Assembly: GCA_038225555.1 (NCBI GenBank) | Contig: JBBRRB010000024.1 | Location: 29,284 to 93,283, forward strand | Reading direction: 5' to 3' | DNA from: JANXQZ01 sp038225555 | GTDB taxonomy: Bacteria; Acidobacteriota; Terriglobia; Bryobacterales; Bryobacteraceae | Length of the DNA stretch: 64,000 bases | Shown: positions 44,660 to 54,213 of the stretch, piece by piece | Position numbering within the stretch: the stretch's first letter is position 1 | Layout: every line of letters begins with the position of its first letter | Notes under the pieces: generated by a model | What the model was told of the DNA's origin: nothing | Databases searched by the model: none | Seen by the model: the letters and a program-made list of their open reading frames with translations, nothing else | Made by a program: the position numbers and the translations under genes

Positions 44660-46036
44660 CTACAACTTTCGCCCGAAGATCGCGTAATCCAAGCTTCCAA
44701 AGAAGTCCTCGCGAAAATCGTCCGGCAGCGACGCGAGCGACGGCATGCTGCGAATAGCAGGTTCCAGCGGAAGCGTTTCCAGCGTCCCGAATCCCGCTTC
44801 TTCCAGATAAAATGCCATCAGGGCCGAGGGCACCGGTTTGGCGTGCGTCGGGTCCAGATAGAAGTGCCGAGCAAAAATAGCAAGACACGCAGGATTCGGA
44901 GTCTCAATGGCCATGAGCGACCCGGTCTTCAGCTTGGAGTGCGCCAGCGAAACAAATTCAGGCAGCCGTGCTGGCGGCAGGTGCTCTACCACTTGAAGGC
45001 ACGCCAAGCCTCCGAGCGACTTGTCGGGGAGTTCCTCCAGGTAGCTGAACAAGTCAGCTTTTTGGACTGAGAGCCCCTTGCCCTGACACATGGCGATGCA
45101 TCCATCATTCAGGTCAATCCCGGTAGCTTGGATGCCATGTTGTCCAAACACCTCTAGCAACTCGCCGCGACCGCACCCAATATCGAGCACATTGGAGCAG
45201 CCTGCGAAGCGCTCTACATAAATTGTGAAGTGCCGCTTCACATACTCTTCCGTGCCGCGAAATTTCTCCGCAAATTTCAGCCAGTCCAGCGAGATGGCCG
45301 GGTCTGCTGCATTCACGCGCGAAGCCGCTTCCGAACCAGCCTTCATCAGCGAAGATTTCTGTCGGATCAGCCGCAATTCGGCGTGTATGATCGTCTCGTA
45401 TTCCACCCGGATGCGATCGAGATCCGTCCACAACCTTTTCTGAACCACTTCCGCTGAACGGTCGATCAACCCCTGAAAATCGGCATGCAGCGCCTTCATG
45501 GTTTCGCGATGTTGCCCGTCCATCAGAGTCACGCGATGCTGCCAAGCGCCTTGCAAATCCGAAAGCGAGCGTAGAAACTGAATTTCCGTGCTCGACAGTT
45601 TCGCTTCCCATTCCTGGCGCCACTGGATCCAGTGCGAGCGCATGTCATTGGTTTCGCCGACCAGCGACTGAGTCTGATTCATGCGAGCGGCCAAAGCAGC
45701 CATTGTGCGATTGCTTTCGTTCAAGGTCTCAATAGTGGATTGCACGCAGTTCATCACTGCGCGGTTGAACTCCACCTGCTCGCGGATGTGCCAATCGAGC
45801 GCCCTGGCAACAACCCGCTTCAACTTCTGAACGATTGAGTTGGCCAGACCCCCCGCCCGGGGATTCACCGTGCCGATGCTTGCCACCTTACCTTCGGCCG
45901 CATCGCGGGCTTGAGCCAGCGGACGCAGGTCGGGAAGCGCGACATCGCCCAAAACCGCACCCTGGGGGTGGCGCGCACGCACGCGTTCGCGAATTTCGTG
46001 AATAGCGGCGCTCAGCTCTTCAGCCTTTGCGTCCAC
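44660..46036 (-). CDS. Coiled-coil methyltransferase (WbdD-like)
   Basis: A 458-residue protein. Residues about 1-235 are mostly helical and rich in heptads, with long helices around VMNCVQSTIETLNESNRTMAALAARMNQ. Residues about 265-458 form a class I methyltransferase: NVLDIGCGRGELLEVF (motif I), GIDLNDGCI, ADLFSYLEELPDKSLGGLACLQVVEHLP. This order resembles WbdD-type chain-terminating enzymes of polysaccharide assembly, where the coiled coil sets chain length; that role is inferred. It overlaps queF by 17 bp and converges with the GH32 gene, whose stop is adjacent. Confidence 0.78.
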   Translation of the reverse strand: MDAKAEELSAAIHEIRERVRARHPQGAVLGDVALPDLRPLAQARDAAEGKVASIGTVNPRAGGLANSIVQKLKRVVARALDWHIREQVEFNRAVMNCVQSTIETLNESNRTMAALAARMNQTQSLVGETNDMRSHWIQWRQEWEAKLSSTEIQFLRSLSDLQGAWQHRVTLMDGQHRETMKALHADFQGLIDRSAEVVQKRLWTDLDRIRVEYETIIHAELRLIRQKSSLMKAGSEAASRVNAADPAISLDWLKFAEKFRGTEEYVKRHFTIYVERFAGCSNVLDIGCGRGELLEVFGQHGIQATGIDLNDGCIAMCQGKGLSVQKADLFSYLEELPDKSLGGLACLQVVEHLPPARLPEFVSLAHSKLKTGSLMAIETPNPACLAIFARHFYLDPTHAKPVPSALMAFYLEEAGFGTLETLPLEPAIRSMPSLASLPDDFREDFFGSLDYAIFGRKL

Positions 46037-46421
46037 TTTTGCGGCTCCAGTTTGCCGTGATTTTGCTGTACACTCCGCCGCGCGGCGTGAACTCTCCGAC
46101 CACTGTAATCGATACTGGCTTGGCGGCCTTTACGACGTCGCGCAAGAAGCGATTTACGGCGTTCTCTTGGAAAATACCCAGATTCCGATAAGCCAGCATG
46201 TACATCTTGAGCGACTTCAGCTCCAGGCAGCGCTTATCGGGAACATACCGGATCGTAATATCGCCGTGATCGGGCAAACCCGTTTTCGGACACACCGAGG
46301 TAAACTCAGGCATCGAGATTTCGATCTCATAACCGGGATACTGGTTCGGCCAAGTCTCAAGCTCGGGCAGTTCAGCATGGACACCCGCTTCCGCGTGTTC
46401 GTCCGAGTATTCGCGTTTCAT
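46020..46421 (-). CDS. queF: NADPH-dependent 7-cyano-7-deazaguanine reductase QueF
   Basis: A 133-residue single-domain (type I) QueF that reduces preQ0 to preQ1 in queuosine synthesis. The catalytic cysteine is C44 in FTSVCPKTGLPD, and D51 is the proton donor; SLKMYMLAYRNLGIFQE is the NADPH-binding region. Length is normal. No other que gene is in the window. It overlaps the upstream gene by 4 bp and the downstream gene by 17 bp, so the three form a unit. Confidence 0.95.
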   Translation of the reverse strand: MKREYSDEHAEAGVHAELPELETWPNQYPGYEIEISMPEFTSVCPKTGLPDHGDITIRYVPDKRCLELKSLKMYMLAYRNLGIFQENAVNRFLRDVVKAAKPVSITVVGEFTPRGGVYSKITANWSRKSGRKG

Positions 46422-47653
46422 TTAGCTTCCAGGTTGCGGGCCAGCATGTCGAGAAAGAGTCCCACGTCGGTGATCACGCCAACCGCTTGACCCGTGCCGC
46501 GATCGCTGACCTTCGTCGCGACGGCAGGATTGATGTCCACGCACACAATTTTTACCCAGCTCGGAAGCATGTTGCCCACTGCAATGGAATGCAGCATGGA
46601 GCCGAGACAGAGCACCAGCCCCGCGCCCTTGAGCTGCTGCGCGTACGCGTCCTGAGCTAGATTCATGTCGGTGATCGTGTCAGGAAGAGGGCCGTCATCG
46701 CGCAGACTGCCTGCCAGAACGAACGGAATCTTCGCGCGCACGCACTCGTACATCACGCCGCTTTGCAGACGTCCACTTTCGACGGCGCCCTTAATGCTGC
46801 CCGCGTGATAAATTGCGTTGATAGCTCGCATGTGGTTGCGGTGACCATGCTCTTCCTGGCGTCCATCCGATTGGCGAATGCCGAGTGAAGTGCCCAGCAG
46901 GGCCGACTCGATGTCGTGCACGCCCAACGCATTCCCGCTAAGCACCGCGTCCACATACCCGTTGCGTATAAGAGCCGAGAGCGGACCGACGCCGCCGGTA
47001 TGGACGACCACAGGACCGGCCACTACGACAATTTTCAGCCCCGCCGCCCGGGTTTGCTGAAGCAGCGCCGCCGTTTGGCGAACCGCAGTTTCCACCTGTC
47101 GCTCGGATGAGATGCCGTTGCTCATGAACGCGAAGGCCAAGCGGTCTCGCTCCTTGGCTTCGGGAATAACGCGAATGCCCCGCATACCCACCACAGCCCG
47201 ATCTCCAGCGCGCACGTCGCGCAGGCGCCGACAGAATGCCTCCTCGTCCTTCACCACGATGAGTGCGTCCATGCGCTGGTTTTGCACGTCGATCCACTTC
47301 TGCCCAAGCCTGATCTGCGTACGGTGATTGGTGGTGGAGTAAAAGTCTTCCGGGGCGCAGAAATCGCGTTCCACGCCGCGCAATTCGGCGTCGCTGAGAT
47401 CTACGGCCGAACAGCCCAGTCCCAGCAGGGTAGAAAGAAGCTGCTGCATCGCTTCGGCGGAGGGCGCGTCCACCTTGAGGCGCAGGTACGACGGCTCCCC
47501 GTTGGTCCTGCCGATGCGGAACTGCTCCACCTCAAATCGGCCGTTGAACTCCACCACCGCGTCGAAGATTTGCTCCATGATGTGGGAGTCGATCAGGTGA
47601 CCCTGCGCTTCCACCACCTCTTGTAGCGGGAGCGCAACTATGCTGGCATTCAT
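46418..47653 (-). CDS. TIGR00300/LOR-SDH domain protein, probable ornithine cyclodeaminase-like
   Basis: A 411-residue protein of the LOR/SDH bifunctional-enzyme conserved-domain family (TIGR00300). Landmarks are EAQGHLIDS, GAPSAEAM-type ACT-like N-terminal part, CAPEDFYSTTNHRTQI, and a C-terminal Rossmann-like part with AGPVVVHTGG, GNALGVHDIE, and SMLHSIAVGNMLPSWVKIVCVDINPAVATKVSDRG. In archaea and in cyanobacterial ArgZ/AgrE this domain converts ornithine to proline, which is the best guess here. It overlaps queF by 4 bp. Divergent from the ABC-F gene across about 70 bp. Confidence 0.85.
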   Translation of the reverse strand: MNASIVALPLQEVVEAQGHLIDSHIMEQIFDAVVEFNGRFEVEQFRIGRTNGEPSYLRLKVDAPSAEAMQQLLSTLLGLGCSAVDLSDAELRGVERDFCAPEDFYSTTNHRTQIRLGQKWIDVQNQRMDALIVVKDEEAFCRRLRDVRAGDRAVVGMRGIRVIPEAKERDRLAFAFMSNGISSERQVETAVRQTAALLQQTRAAGLKIVVVAGPVVVHTGGVGPLSALIRNGYVDAVLSGNALGVHDIESALLGTSLGIRQSDGRQEEHGHRNHMRAINAIYHAGSIKGAVESGRLQSGVMYECVRAKIPFVLAGSLRDDGPLPDTITDMNLAQDAYAQQLKGAGLVLCLGSMLHSIAVGNMLPSWVKIVCVDINPAVATKVSDRGTGQAVGVITDVGLFLDMLARNLEAK

Positions 47654-47720
47654 GTCTATTCACAGGATACAGGGTGCCCGACCGTCCAGCGCACGTCCAC
47701 CGTTACAATCGATCATAGGC

Positions 47721-49526
47721 ATGCCCCTAGTCCTCGGTTGTCAAGCCGTCAGCAAAACCTTCGGCGTTAAGCCGCTGTTTGAGAATATTTCGTTCGGTCT
47801 TTCGGACGGAGACAGCGTTGGTCTTATCGGCCCCAACGGTTCGGGAAAATCTACTCTCCTTCGAATCCTGGCCGGTTTGATCGAACCCGATAGCGGCATC
47901 GTCTCAGCTCGAAAAAACCTGCGCTTCGGCTATGTGGCCCAGCAATGGGAGGAGCTTCCCGACTCTTCGATTCAGCACGTAATCGATGCGGTCGAAATTC
48001 CCGGCAACCTGTCCGATAGCGAGCGGATCGCGCGGTCCAACGAGGTGCTGGGAAGAGTAGGATTCTATGACAGCTCGGCGATGGTCCGCACTTTATCAGG
48101 CGGCTGGAAAAAGCGGCTCTCCATCGCGGTGGAACTGCTGAAAGACCCCGAACTGCTCATCATGGATGAGCCCACCAATCACCTGGACCTCGAAGGGATT
48201 CTGTGGCTCGAGAAGCTGTTAAAGTCCTCGTCCTTCGCATCTATCGTTGTCAGCCATGACCGCTATTTTCTGGAGAACGTGGCCAGCCGGATGATGGAAA
48301 TCAATCGCCTCTATCCCGAGGGTCTCTTCCATGTCAACGGGAATTACAGCGAATTCCTGGTAAAAAAAGACGACTTCCTGCACGCTCAGGCGAAGTACCA
48401 GGAGTCTCTCGAAAACAGAGTAAGGCGCGAGATCGAGTGGCTGCGTCGCGGGCCCAAGGCGCGGACAACCAAATCCAAAGCGCGCATCGATTCGGCGGGC
48501 CGGATGATCGAGGAGTTAAGCGACGTCTCGTCTCGCACAGCCAAGCGCGGCACGTCCATCGATTTCTCCGGAACCGAACGCCGCACTAAGCGGCTGGTGG
48601 AGGGTGCCGGAATTTCGAAGGCGCTCGGAGGCAAGCAGCTTTTTCGGGATCTCTCGTTCGTGCTTTCTCCGGCCTCGCGGCTGGGGCTCTTGGGTCCGAA
48701 TGGAAGCGGAAAGTCTACGCTGCTGCGGCTGATCACGGGTGAAGTGGAGCCCGATGCGGGCGAAGTCAAGCGCGCCGATCTCTTGAAAATAGTGTATTTC
48801 GACCAGAATCGCGAGCAACTCGATCCCGAGGTTCCGCTTCGCAAGGCCCTTGCTACTGAAGGCGATATCGTGATCTACCGCGACCGCCCGATCCACGTTG
48901 CCGGTTGGGCGACGCGTTTCCTCTTTCGAGCAGACCAGCTTGACGTGGCGGTGGGCCGCCTTTCGGGAGGTGAGCAGGCACGCGTGCTGATCGCTCGGCT
49001 CATGCTCCAACCCGCCGACGTGCTGCTGATGGACGAGCCGACCAACGATCTTGACATCCCCACTCTCGAAGTTCTCGAAGATAGCCTCCTGGACTTTCCC
49101 GGCGCGCTGGTTTTGGTAAGTCATGATCGCTATCTGCTGGATCGCGTGTCGACCAGCATTCTGGGGCTGGACGGCAGCGGCAATGCAGGCTTGTACGCCG
49201 ATTGCGAACAATGGGAACAGGACTTGGCGCGGCAGCGATCCGAGGCAAGGAAGGCGAAGCCGGCAGCGGCGAGTTCAGCGGAAAAAGCGAAGGCGAATGC
49301 GCGCAAGCTGTCGTATCTGGAGACACGCGAGTGGGAGGGCATTGAGAGTCAGATTATGGAGGCGGATGCCGCGCTCCAAGCGGCACAGCAGGAGTTGCAG
49401 AATCCGGTGGGGGCTTCCGATCCAGCGGTGATGCATGCCCGCTACGAGGGCCTATTGGCCGCCGAGATTGAGGTGAATCGGCTGTTCGCTCGCTGGGCTG
49501 AACTCGAAGCCAAGCTGGCGGTTTAG
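47721..49526 (+). CDS. ABC-F family ATPase (Uup-like)
   Basis: A 601-residue soluble protein with two ABC ATPase domains and no membrane part, so a translation or DNA-linked ABC-F factor rather than a transporter. Walker A is GPNGSGKST in both halves; signatures are TLSGGWKKRLSIA and LSGGEQARVLIA, and Walker B regions are LLIMDEPTNHLD and VLLMDEPTNDLD. The C-terminal coiled coil (about 520-600) fits Uup. The ATG at 47721 is chosen; a longer frame from 47640 overlaps the divergent gene and has no family match. Confidence 0.9.
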   Translation: MPLVLGCQAVSKTFGVKPLFENISFGLSDGDSVGLIGPNGSGKSTLLRILAGLIEPDSGIVSARKNLRFGYVAQQWEELPDSSIQHVIDAVEIPGNLSDSERIARSNEVLGRVGFYDSSAMVRTLSGGWKKRLSIAVELLKDPELLIMDEPTNHLDLEGILWLEKLLKSSSFASIVVSHDRYFLENVASRMMEINRLYPEGLFHVNGNYSEFLVKKDDFLHAQAKYQESLENRVRREIEWLRRGPKARTTKSKARIDSAGRMIEELSDVSSRTAKRGTSIDFSGTERRTKRLVEGAGISKALGGKQLFRDLSFVLSPASRLGLLGPNGSGKSTLLRLITGEVEPDAGEVKRADLLKIVYFDQNREQLDPEVPLRKALATEGDIVIYRDRPIHVAGWATRFLFRADQLDVAVGRLSGGEQARVLIARLMLQPADVLLMDEPTNDLDIPTLEVLEDSLLDFPGALVLVSHDRYLLDRVSTSILGLDGSGNAGLYADCEQWEQDLARQRSEARKAKPAAASSAEKAKANARKLSYLETREWEGIESQIMEADAALQAAQQELQNPVGASDPAVMHARYEGLLAAEIEVNRLFARWAELEAKLAV

Positions 49527-49527
49527 G

Positions 49528-50424
49528 GTGACTGTGGCCACAGTCGACAGTCCCCGTTTCTACACTGTGCAGGCCGGAGCGTGGCCGCAATTCTGGAATC
49601 TGTTAAGGCGTACGCTCATGGCCGCTTACGAAGATAACTTCCTCGGGATCGCGAAGGGAGCGGCTTATTCGGCGCTCACCTCTTTTTTCCCGGTAATCAC
49701 GTCGCTGACCGCGATTCTTGTTCAGGCCAATGCGGAAGCCGTATCGCGCGTGCTTTCGGAGTTTCTCTTCGAAGTGGTCCCGCCCGGCTCAGAGGATCTC
49801 GTGCAGTACGAATTTACAGTGCGCGGGCAAAGGCCGATCTGGCTGCTGGCAGTTGCGACGGTTTTCTCAATCTGGGCGGCGTCCGGCGCCATGATGAGTC
49901 TGATGGAAGGCTTCCAGGCGGCCTATCGTCTGCCATCTGGACGACCGTTCTTGAAGCAGCGCGGCATGGCGGCCTTGCTGGTGCTGATCGTGGCCATTCC
50001 TGCCGTAGCCGCCTCGCTGCTGATCCTTTTTGGAAGCCGGGCGCAAACCCTGTTCATCGAGTGGGTGGGCGGTCCCGATTTGCGGGGGCGCGTGGCCCTC
50101 GCCAGCACGGTTCTGCGATATTTGATTGCTCTATTCACCATCGTGTTCGTGGCTGGTCTGCTATATTTTTTCGGACCCAATCGGCCCATGAAGTTCGGTG
50201 CGGTTTGGCCCGGCGCCATGATCGCCACCCTGCTTTGGCTGCTGGCGACTTCCGGCTTTGCCTGGTATGTGAGGAATATCGCGAATTACAATTTCTTGTA
50301 CGGCAGCATCGGAGCTGTAATCGCGTTGCTGATCTGGATGTACTTATTGGCGGTCATCGCTCTGTATGGATGCGAGTTTAATGCCGAGCGCGAACGGGTT
50401 GGCTTCAAGATTCCGTTGGCGTGA
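49528..50424 (+). CDS. YihY/BrkB-family integral membrane protein
   Basis: A 298-residue membrane protein with six predicted helices. LGIAKGAAYSALTSFFPVI, near the first helix, and GAVWPGAMIATLLWLLATSGFAWYV plus YGSIGAVIALLIWMYLLAVIALYGCEFNAE are the signature segments of YihY (formerly RNase BN). Function is unsettled; transport has been proposed for some. The GTG at 49528 starts 1 bp after the ABC-F stop, so the two are one transcript. Confidence 0.9.
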   Translation: MTVATVDSPRFYTVQAGAWPQFWNLLRRTLMAAYEDNFLGIAKGAAYSALTSFFPVITSLTAILVQANAEAVSRVLSEFLFEVVPPGSEDLVQYEFTVRGQRPIWLLAVATVFSIWAASGAMMSLMEGFQAAYRLPSGRPFLKQRGMAALLVLIVAIPAVAASLLILFGSRAQTLFIEWVGGPDLRGRVALASTVLRYLIALFTIVFVAGLLYFFGPNRPMKFGAVWPGAMIATLLWLLATSGFAWYVRNIANYNFLYGSIGAVIALLIWMYLLAVIALYGCEFNAERERVGFKIPLA

Positions 50425-50488
50425 CAGGAGTGCACCCGGGAAATGGGAAAGAGTCTATAATGGCCGTAAAGGCCCAGGTCGTCTCACC

Positions 50489-51727
50489 ATGACAAACCAA
50501 ATCATTTTTCGCGGCTGCATCGGGCTCGCGATGAGCACCGCTCTGCTCGCTCAAGCGACCAGGGGATCGGCCCCGGTTGCCGGCCCCACGACGCCAACCG
50601 TAGGGCGCACTCCAACCAACACTCAGCCCAACGTCAATCAGCCAAACAACACGATTCCCGACATTCAACGCCCCATTTACATCTCCGGGAAAGTAGTTCT
50701 AAACGACGGCACCCCCCCGTCAGAGCCAGTCACAATGCAGTTGGTTTGCTCTGGATCTCCCCGGGCGGTGGGTTTCACCGACTCGAAGGGCCGTTTCAGC
50801 ATCGACCTCGGACAACGCAACAACAGCGCGGTGTTCGCCGATGCCAGTCAGAGCGGCTTCGGGCGTTTTGGGGACACCACGCAGTCTTCTCAGCCTTCGC
50901 GGACCACTAATTCAGCCAGTTCGGGCATAACCGAACGAGCCTTCATGGGATGCGATCTGCAAGCGTACCTGCCGGGCTTCCGCTCGGATCAAGTGAGCCT
51001 GTCGAACCGCCATTCGCTGGATAATCCCGAGGTGGGAACCGTGGTGCTGCACAGGCTTGGCAATGTGGAAGGGTTCACGATCAGCGCAACCAGCGCGTTA
51101 GCACCCAAGGACGCCAAAAAAGCCTTTGAGAAGGGTCGGGGCGAGGCGAAAAAGGCCAAGTGGGAAAATGCCGAGAAAGAGTTTCAGAAGGCGGTGGACG
51201 CTTATCCGCAGTACGCAGCGGCTTGGTATGAACTCGGTTTGGCGCAGCAGCAGCAGAAAAACATCGAAGGTGCGCGCAAATCCTATGCGCAGGCCCTGGC
51301 GGCAGATTCGAAACTGGTCAGCCCGTATCAACAGCTTGCGCTGCTATCCGCCAAGGAGAATAAGTGGGAGGACGTGGTCAGCACCACTGACCGGCTGCTG
51401 CATTTAAACCCGGTCGATTTTCCGCAGGATTGGTTCCTGAGCGCGCTGGCCAACTACAAGCTTCACAAGTTGGACGCCGCCGAAAAATCCGCTACTAGCG
51501 GTCTTGGCGCTGATAGCATGCACCAGGTTCCCAGGCTTCACCAGGTAATGGCCATGGTGCTCGCCGACAAGCAGGATTATTCCGGAGCGAGCGAGCAATT
51601 GAAGATGTATCTCAAACTCGTCCCGCAGGCGCCAGACGCCGAACAGGTGAAAAAGCAGCTTGCCGAGGTTGAGAAATTCACGAAGCCACAGGCAGCCGCG
51701 AAGACCCCGGAAGTAAGTCGACCATAA
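50489..51727 (+). CDS. Exported protein with carboxypeptidase-regulatory-like and TPR domains
   Basis: A 412-residue exported protein with signal peptide (hydrophobic residues about 7-22, ALLAQA). After a Pro/Thr/Asn-rich linker comes a beta-sandwich of the carboxypeptidase-regulatory type (PIYISGKVVLNDGTPPSEPVTM to GFTDSKGRFSIDLG). Three to five TPR units follow (AKWENAEKEFQKAVDAYPQYAAAWYELGLAQQQQ and similar). This domain pairing is common in secreted Acidobacteriota proteins; no role is known. ATG 50489 is chosen because it starts the signal peptide. Confidence 0.8.
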   Translation: MTNQIIFRGCIGLAMSTALLAQATRGSAPVAGPTTPTVGRTPTNTQPNVNQPNNTIPDIQRPIYISGKVVLNDGTPPSEPVTMQLVCSGSPRAVGFTDSKGRFSIDLGQRNNSAVFADASQSGFGRFGDTTQSSQPSRTTNSASSGITERAFMGCDLQAYLPGFRSDQVSLSNRHSLDNPEVGTVVLHRLGNVEGFTISATSALAPKDAKKAFEKGRGEAKKAKWENAEKEFQKAVDAYPQYAAAWYELGLAQQQQKNIEGARKSYAQALAADSKLVSPYQQLALLSAKENKWEDVVSTTDRLLHLNPVDFPQDWFLSALANYKLHKLDAAEKSATSGLGADSMHQVPRLHQVMAMVLADKQDYSGASEQLKMYLKLVPQAPDAEQVKKQLAEVEKFTKPQAAAKTPEVSRP

Positions 51728-51803
51728 AAGACTAGTACCTTCAATCTTGAAGTACTCTTGTCGGAGTCCGCTGATTTGGGAACACTGGTTGTACTAACAA
51801 CCA

Positions 51804-53753
51804 ATGGACAGAGAGCTCGAACAGTGGAAAGCGCGAGAGGTGGCCCGCCTTCTCGCGCTAGTGGAAACCGAGCGCCGCTACTACCAGGAAATTGTGGCAG
51901 CTCTGCCTGTGGGGCTTCTGGTCCTCTCATCTGACCTGAGCATCGTGTCTTCGAATCGCGAGATTCGCAAGATCTTCGGCTTGCGCGCGGGTGAGCCCTT
52001 GCGCGGACGGCTGGACACCTTTGTGCCGCAGTCCCTGGTTGAGATTGCCCGGGAGGTAATCGGATCTGGCGAGCCGCGAAACAATCTGACCGTCCACGTG
52101 CCGGGAGAATCGGGACGCACTCTGCGCGTCAATATCCGGCAGATTCAAAACTGGGACGACGATCCTCAGCACGAGGCTCTCCTGACTGTCGAGGATAACT
52201 TCGACCCAAGTTCGAACGGCAACACGCGCAGGGCCCGTGACGAGGAGTCGATTCCTGCCTCCGAGCTGCTCGACAATTTAGATGGATTGGTTTGGGCCGT
52301 TGAGCTCCCGAGCAAACGCTTCCTGTACGTCAACGATAAGGCCGAAGAGATGCTCGGATATGCCGCCGAGAAATGGCTAAGCTCTCCCAGCTTTTGGAGC
52401 GATCGCGTCCATCCCGACGACCGCGACTGGGTGCTCGAATCCTACGACCGTTCGATCGAAAACTGGTCCCGCCACAGTTGCGAATATCGCGCCGTCAGCT
52501 CCTATGGCAAAGTGGTTTGGCTCCGCGAAACGGCGCGGCTGCTGCAGGATGCCGACGGACGCACGCGCCATCTGCTGGGCTTCGGCATGGAAATAACCCA
52601 GCGCCACCTGCTTGAGCGTCAGTACGTGCAAGCTCAGCGGATGGAAGCCTTGGGTACGCTTTCAGCCAGGCTTTCGACCGAAATCGCGAACCATGTAACG
52701 GTTGTTGAAAGCTCCATTGACAAAGGCGATCGGAATAAAGTTGTCGCCGCCACGGCACGCCTTCGGACTCTGGCCGACCGACTCTCCTCTTTCAATCACT
52801 ATGAGGCGCTGCCGTCTGAAGCCCTGGATCTCACGGAACTTCTACAGGCGATCGCGCCGGAGATCCAAAAGGCTGTCGGCGGGTCGATCGAGTTCGAATT
52901 GACTCTCTTTCCGGCGATCGTGGGGGTGCGCACAAATCCCGTCCAGTTGCAAGAGATCCTCACGACGCTGGTTCAACGCGCGGTCCGCGACATGCGAGGA
53001 AAGGGGAAGCTGACCGTGGAGTGCTCTCCGGCCGAGATCGACGAAGTGCTGCAGCGTCCCGAAGCCATGCTGCCGGCTGGCGTTTACGCTGTCATCACGG
53101 TGGAAGACAATGGCGCCACGATGGATGCCAAGTCCCGCGCCGGTGTTTTCGAATCGTTCCTTCCGGCGCAGAACAGCGTCGACGACTTGGGGCCAAAGCT
53201 AGCTCGGGTTTACAGCTTGGTTCGGCAGTGGGGCGGCGACCTCTTGATATCCACGTCCGTTCCCCAGGGGAATGTTTTTCAGGTATTTCTGCCGCGTGTG
53301 GGGGAGCGGATTGAGGTCCCCGTCCAGGAGCTTCCCACACCGGCACCCGCGGTCGCGCCCCCACCGACCCCCGCGCCCGATACTGCCCCTCCGACTGCGG
53401 ATCGACCTCAGACCATCCTGGTTCTCGAAGCGGATCACGGCATCAGAGCCCTGGTTCAGAAAATGCTCAAACGCCAAAGCTACACCGTGCTGGAAGCGAG
53501 CGACGCCGCTTCGCTGCCGCAGCGTTTCGAGGAACATGCGGGAGCCGTGGACCTGCTGATTGCGGATGTTCCGACCGGGGACGACACGGCGCATCAAACT
53601 ATTGAGGGTCTGCGAAAGTGCCGGCCCAAGCTGAAAGTACTGTTCCTTTCGGAGCACGCCGGGGTCAACGAGGCGAGCCTTCAGAAGCCTTTTACCCTTG
53701 GATCGCTAATCGGAAAGGTGAAGGAAATCCTCGCCGATCCCCGGCCGCTCTGA
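51804..53753 (+). CDS. PAS-PAS-histidine-kinase-like-receiver hybrid with degenerate catalytic sites
   Basis: A 649-residue signalling protein. Two PAS domains (about 20-130 and 155-275; second with WSDRVHPDDRDWVLES and the PAC-like end LGFGMEITQRH) precede a kinase core and a C-terminal receiver (about 530-645). The H-box-equivalent reads AQRMEALGTLSARLSTEIANH, where the expected phosphoacceptor His of the AHDFNN motif is Thr; the N-box-equivalent VQRAVRDM lacks the Mg-binding Asn. The receiver keeps an Asp (LIADVP) and a Lys-Pro (QKPFTL). So it may be a pseudokinase sensor or scaffold. No partner is adjacent. Confidence 0.8.
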   Translation: MDRELEQWKAREVARLLALVETERRYYQEIVAALPVGLLVLSSDLSIVSSNREIRKIFGLRAGEPLRGRLDTFVPQSLVEIAREVIGSGEPRNNLTVHVPGESGRTLRVNIRQIQNWDDDPQHEALLTVEDNFDPSSNGNTRRARDEESIPASELLDNLDGLVWAVELPSKRFLYVNDKAEEMLGYAAEKWLSSPSFWSDRVHPDDRDWVLESYDRSIENWSRHSCEYRAVSSYGKVVWLRETARLLQDADGRTRHLLGFGMEITQRHLLERQYVQAQRMEALGTLSARLSTEIANHVTVVESSIDKGDRNKVVAATARLRTLADRLSSFNHYEALPSEALDLTELLQAIAPEIQKAVGGSIEFELTLFPAIVGVRTNPVQLQEILTTLVQRAVRDMRGKGKLTVECSPAEIDEVLQRPEAMLPAGVYAVITVEDNGATMDAKSRAGVFESFLPAQNSVDDLGPKLARVYSLVRQWGGDLLISTSVPQGNVFQVFLPRVGERIEVPVQELPTPAPAVAPPPTPAPDTAPPTADRPQTILVLEADHGIRALVQKMLKRQSYTVLEASDAASLPQRFEEHAGAVDLLIADVPTGDDTAHQTIEGLRKCRPKLKVLFLSEHAGVNEASLQKPFTLGSLIGKVKEILADPRPL

Positions 53754-53768
53754 TATGATCGACGAAAT

Positions 53769-54200
53769 ATGCCGGGATCGGCCGCATTGGGCGAGATCGA
53801 GGAGATGGTGCATCGGGAGACGCGTGCCTGGGATGCGCGGGACGCTGAGGCGCTGGTGGAATTATTCCATCCAGACATGGTGTGGCCCTGGCCGCCCACG
53901 GCACTGTCCCACGATCCTATCCATTGGGTGATCCCGCAAGGCCGCTTCCACCGTGAGCGTTGGAAACGCGGCTGGCAAGATCTCTTCGATAACTATTCTC
54001 TCCGGCACAACCGCCGCGTCATTCGAAAGATCGAACTGTCCGCCGAAGAGGACGGAGGCTTCGCTGTGGTGGACATCGACACGCTGTGGCTCGATCGCGA
54101 AGACATACAGTCCCACTGGAATGGACGAGTGTGCAAGGTATACACAAAGATCGCGAGCGGCTGGAAGCTGATCATGCACACCGGAGTTCTGCAATACTGA
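53769..54200 (+). CDS. SnoaL/NTF2-like family protein
   Basis: A 143-residue protein of the NTF2/SnoaL-like cone fold. LGEIEEMVHRETRAWDARDAEALVELFHPDMVWPWPP is the usual first helix pair, and FAVVDIDTLWLDREDIQSHWNGRVCKVYTKIASGWKLIMHTGVLQY gives the C-terminal sheet. These domains bind small ligands or act as isomerases; nothing fixes a substrate. It starts 15 bp after the sensor gene and ends 13 bp before the end of the minus-strand metallo-beta-lactamase. Confidence 0.82.
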   Translation: MPGSAALGEIEEMVHRETRAWDARDAEALVELFHPDMVWPWPPTALSHDPIHWVIPQGRFHRERWKRGWQDLFDNYSLRHNRRVIRKIELSAEEDGGFAVVDIDTLWLDREDIQSHWNGRVCKVYTKIASGWKLIMHTGVLQY

Positions 54201-54213
54201 ACCGGGAAGCGGG

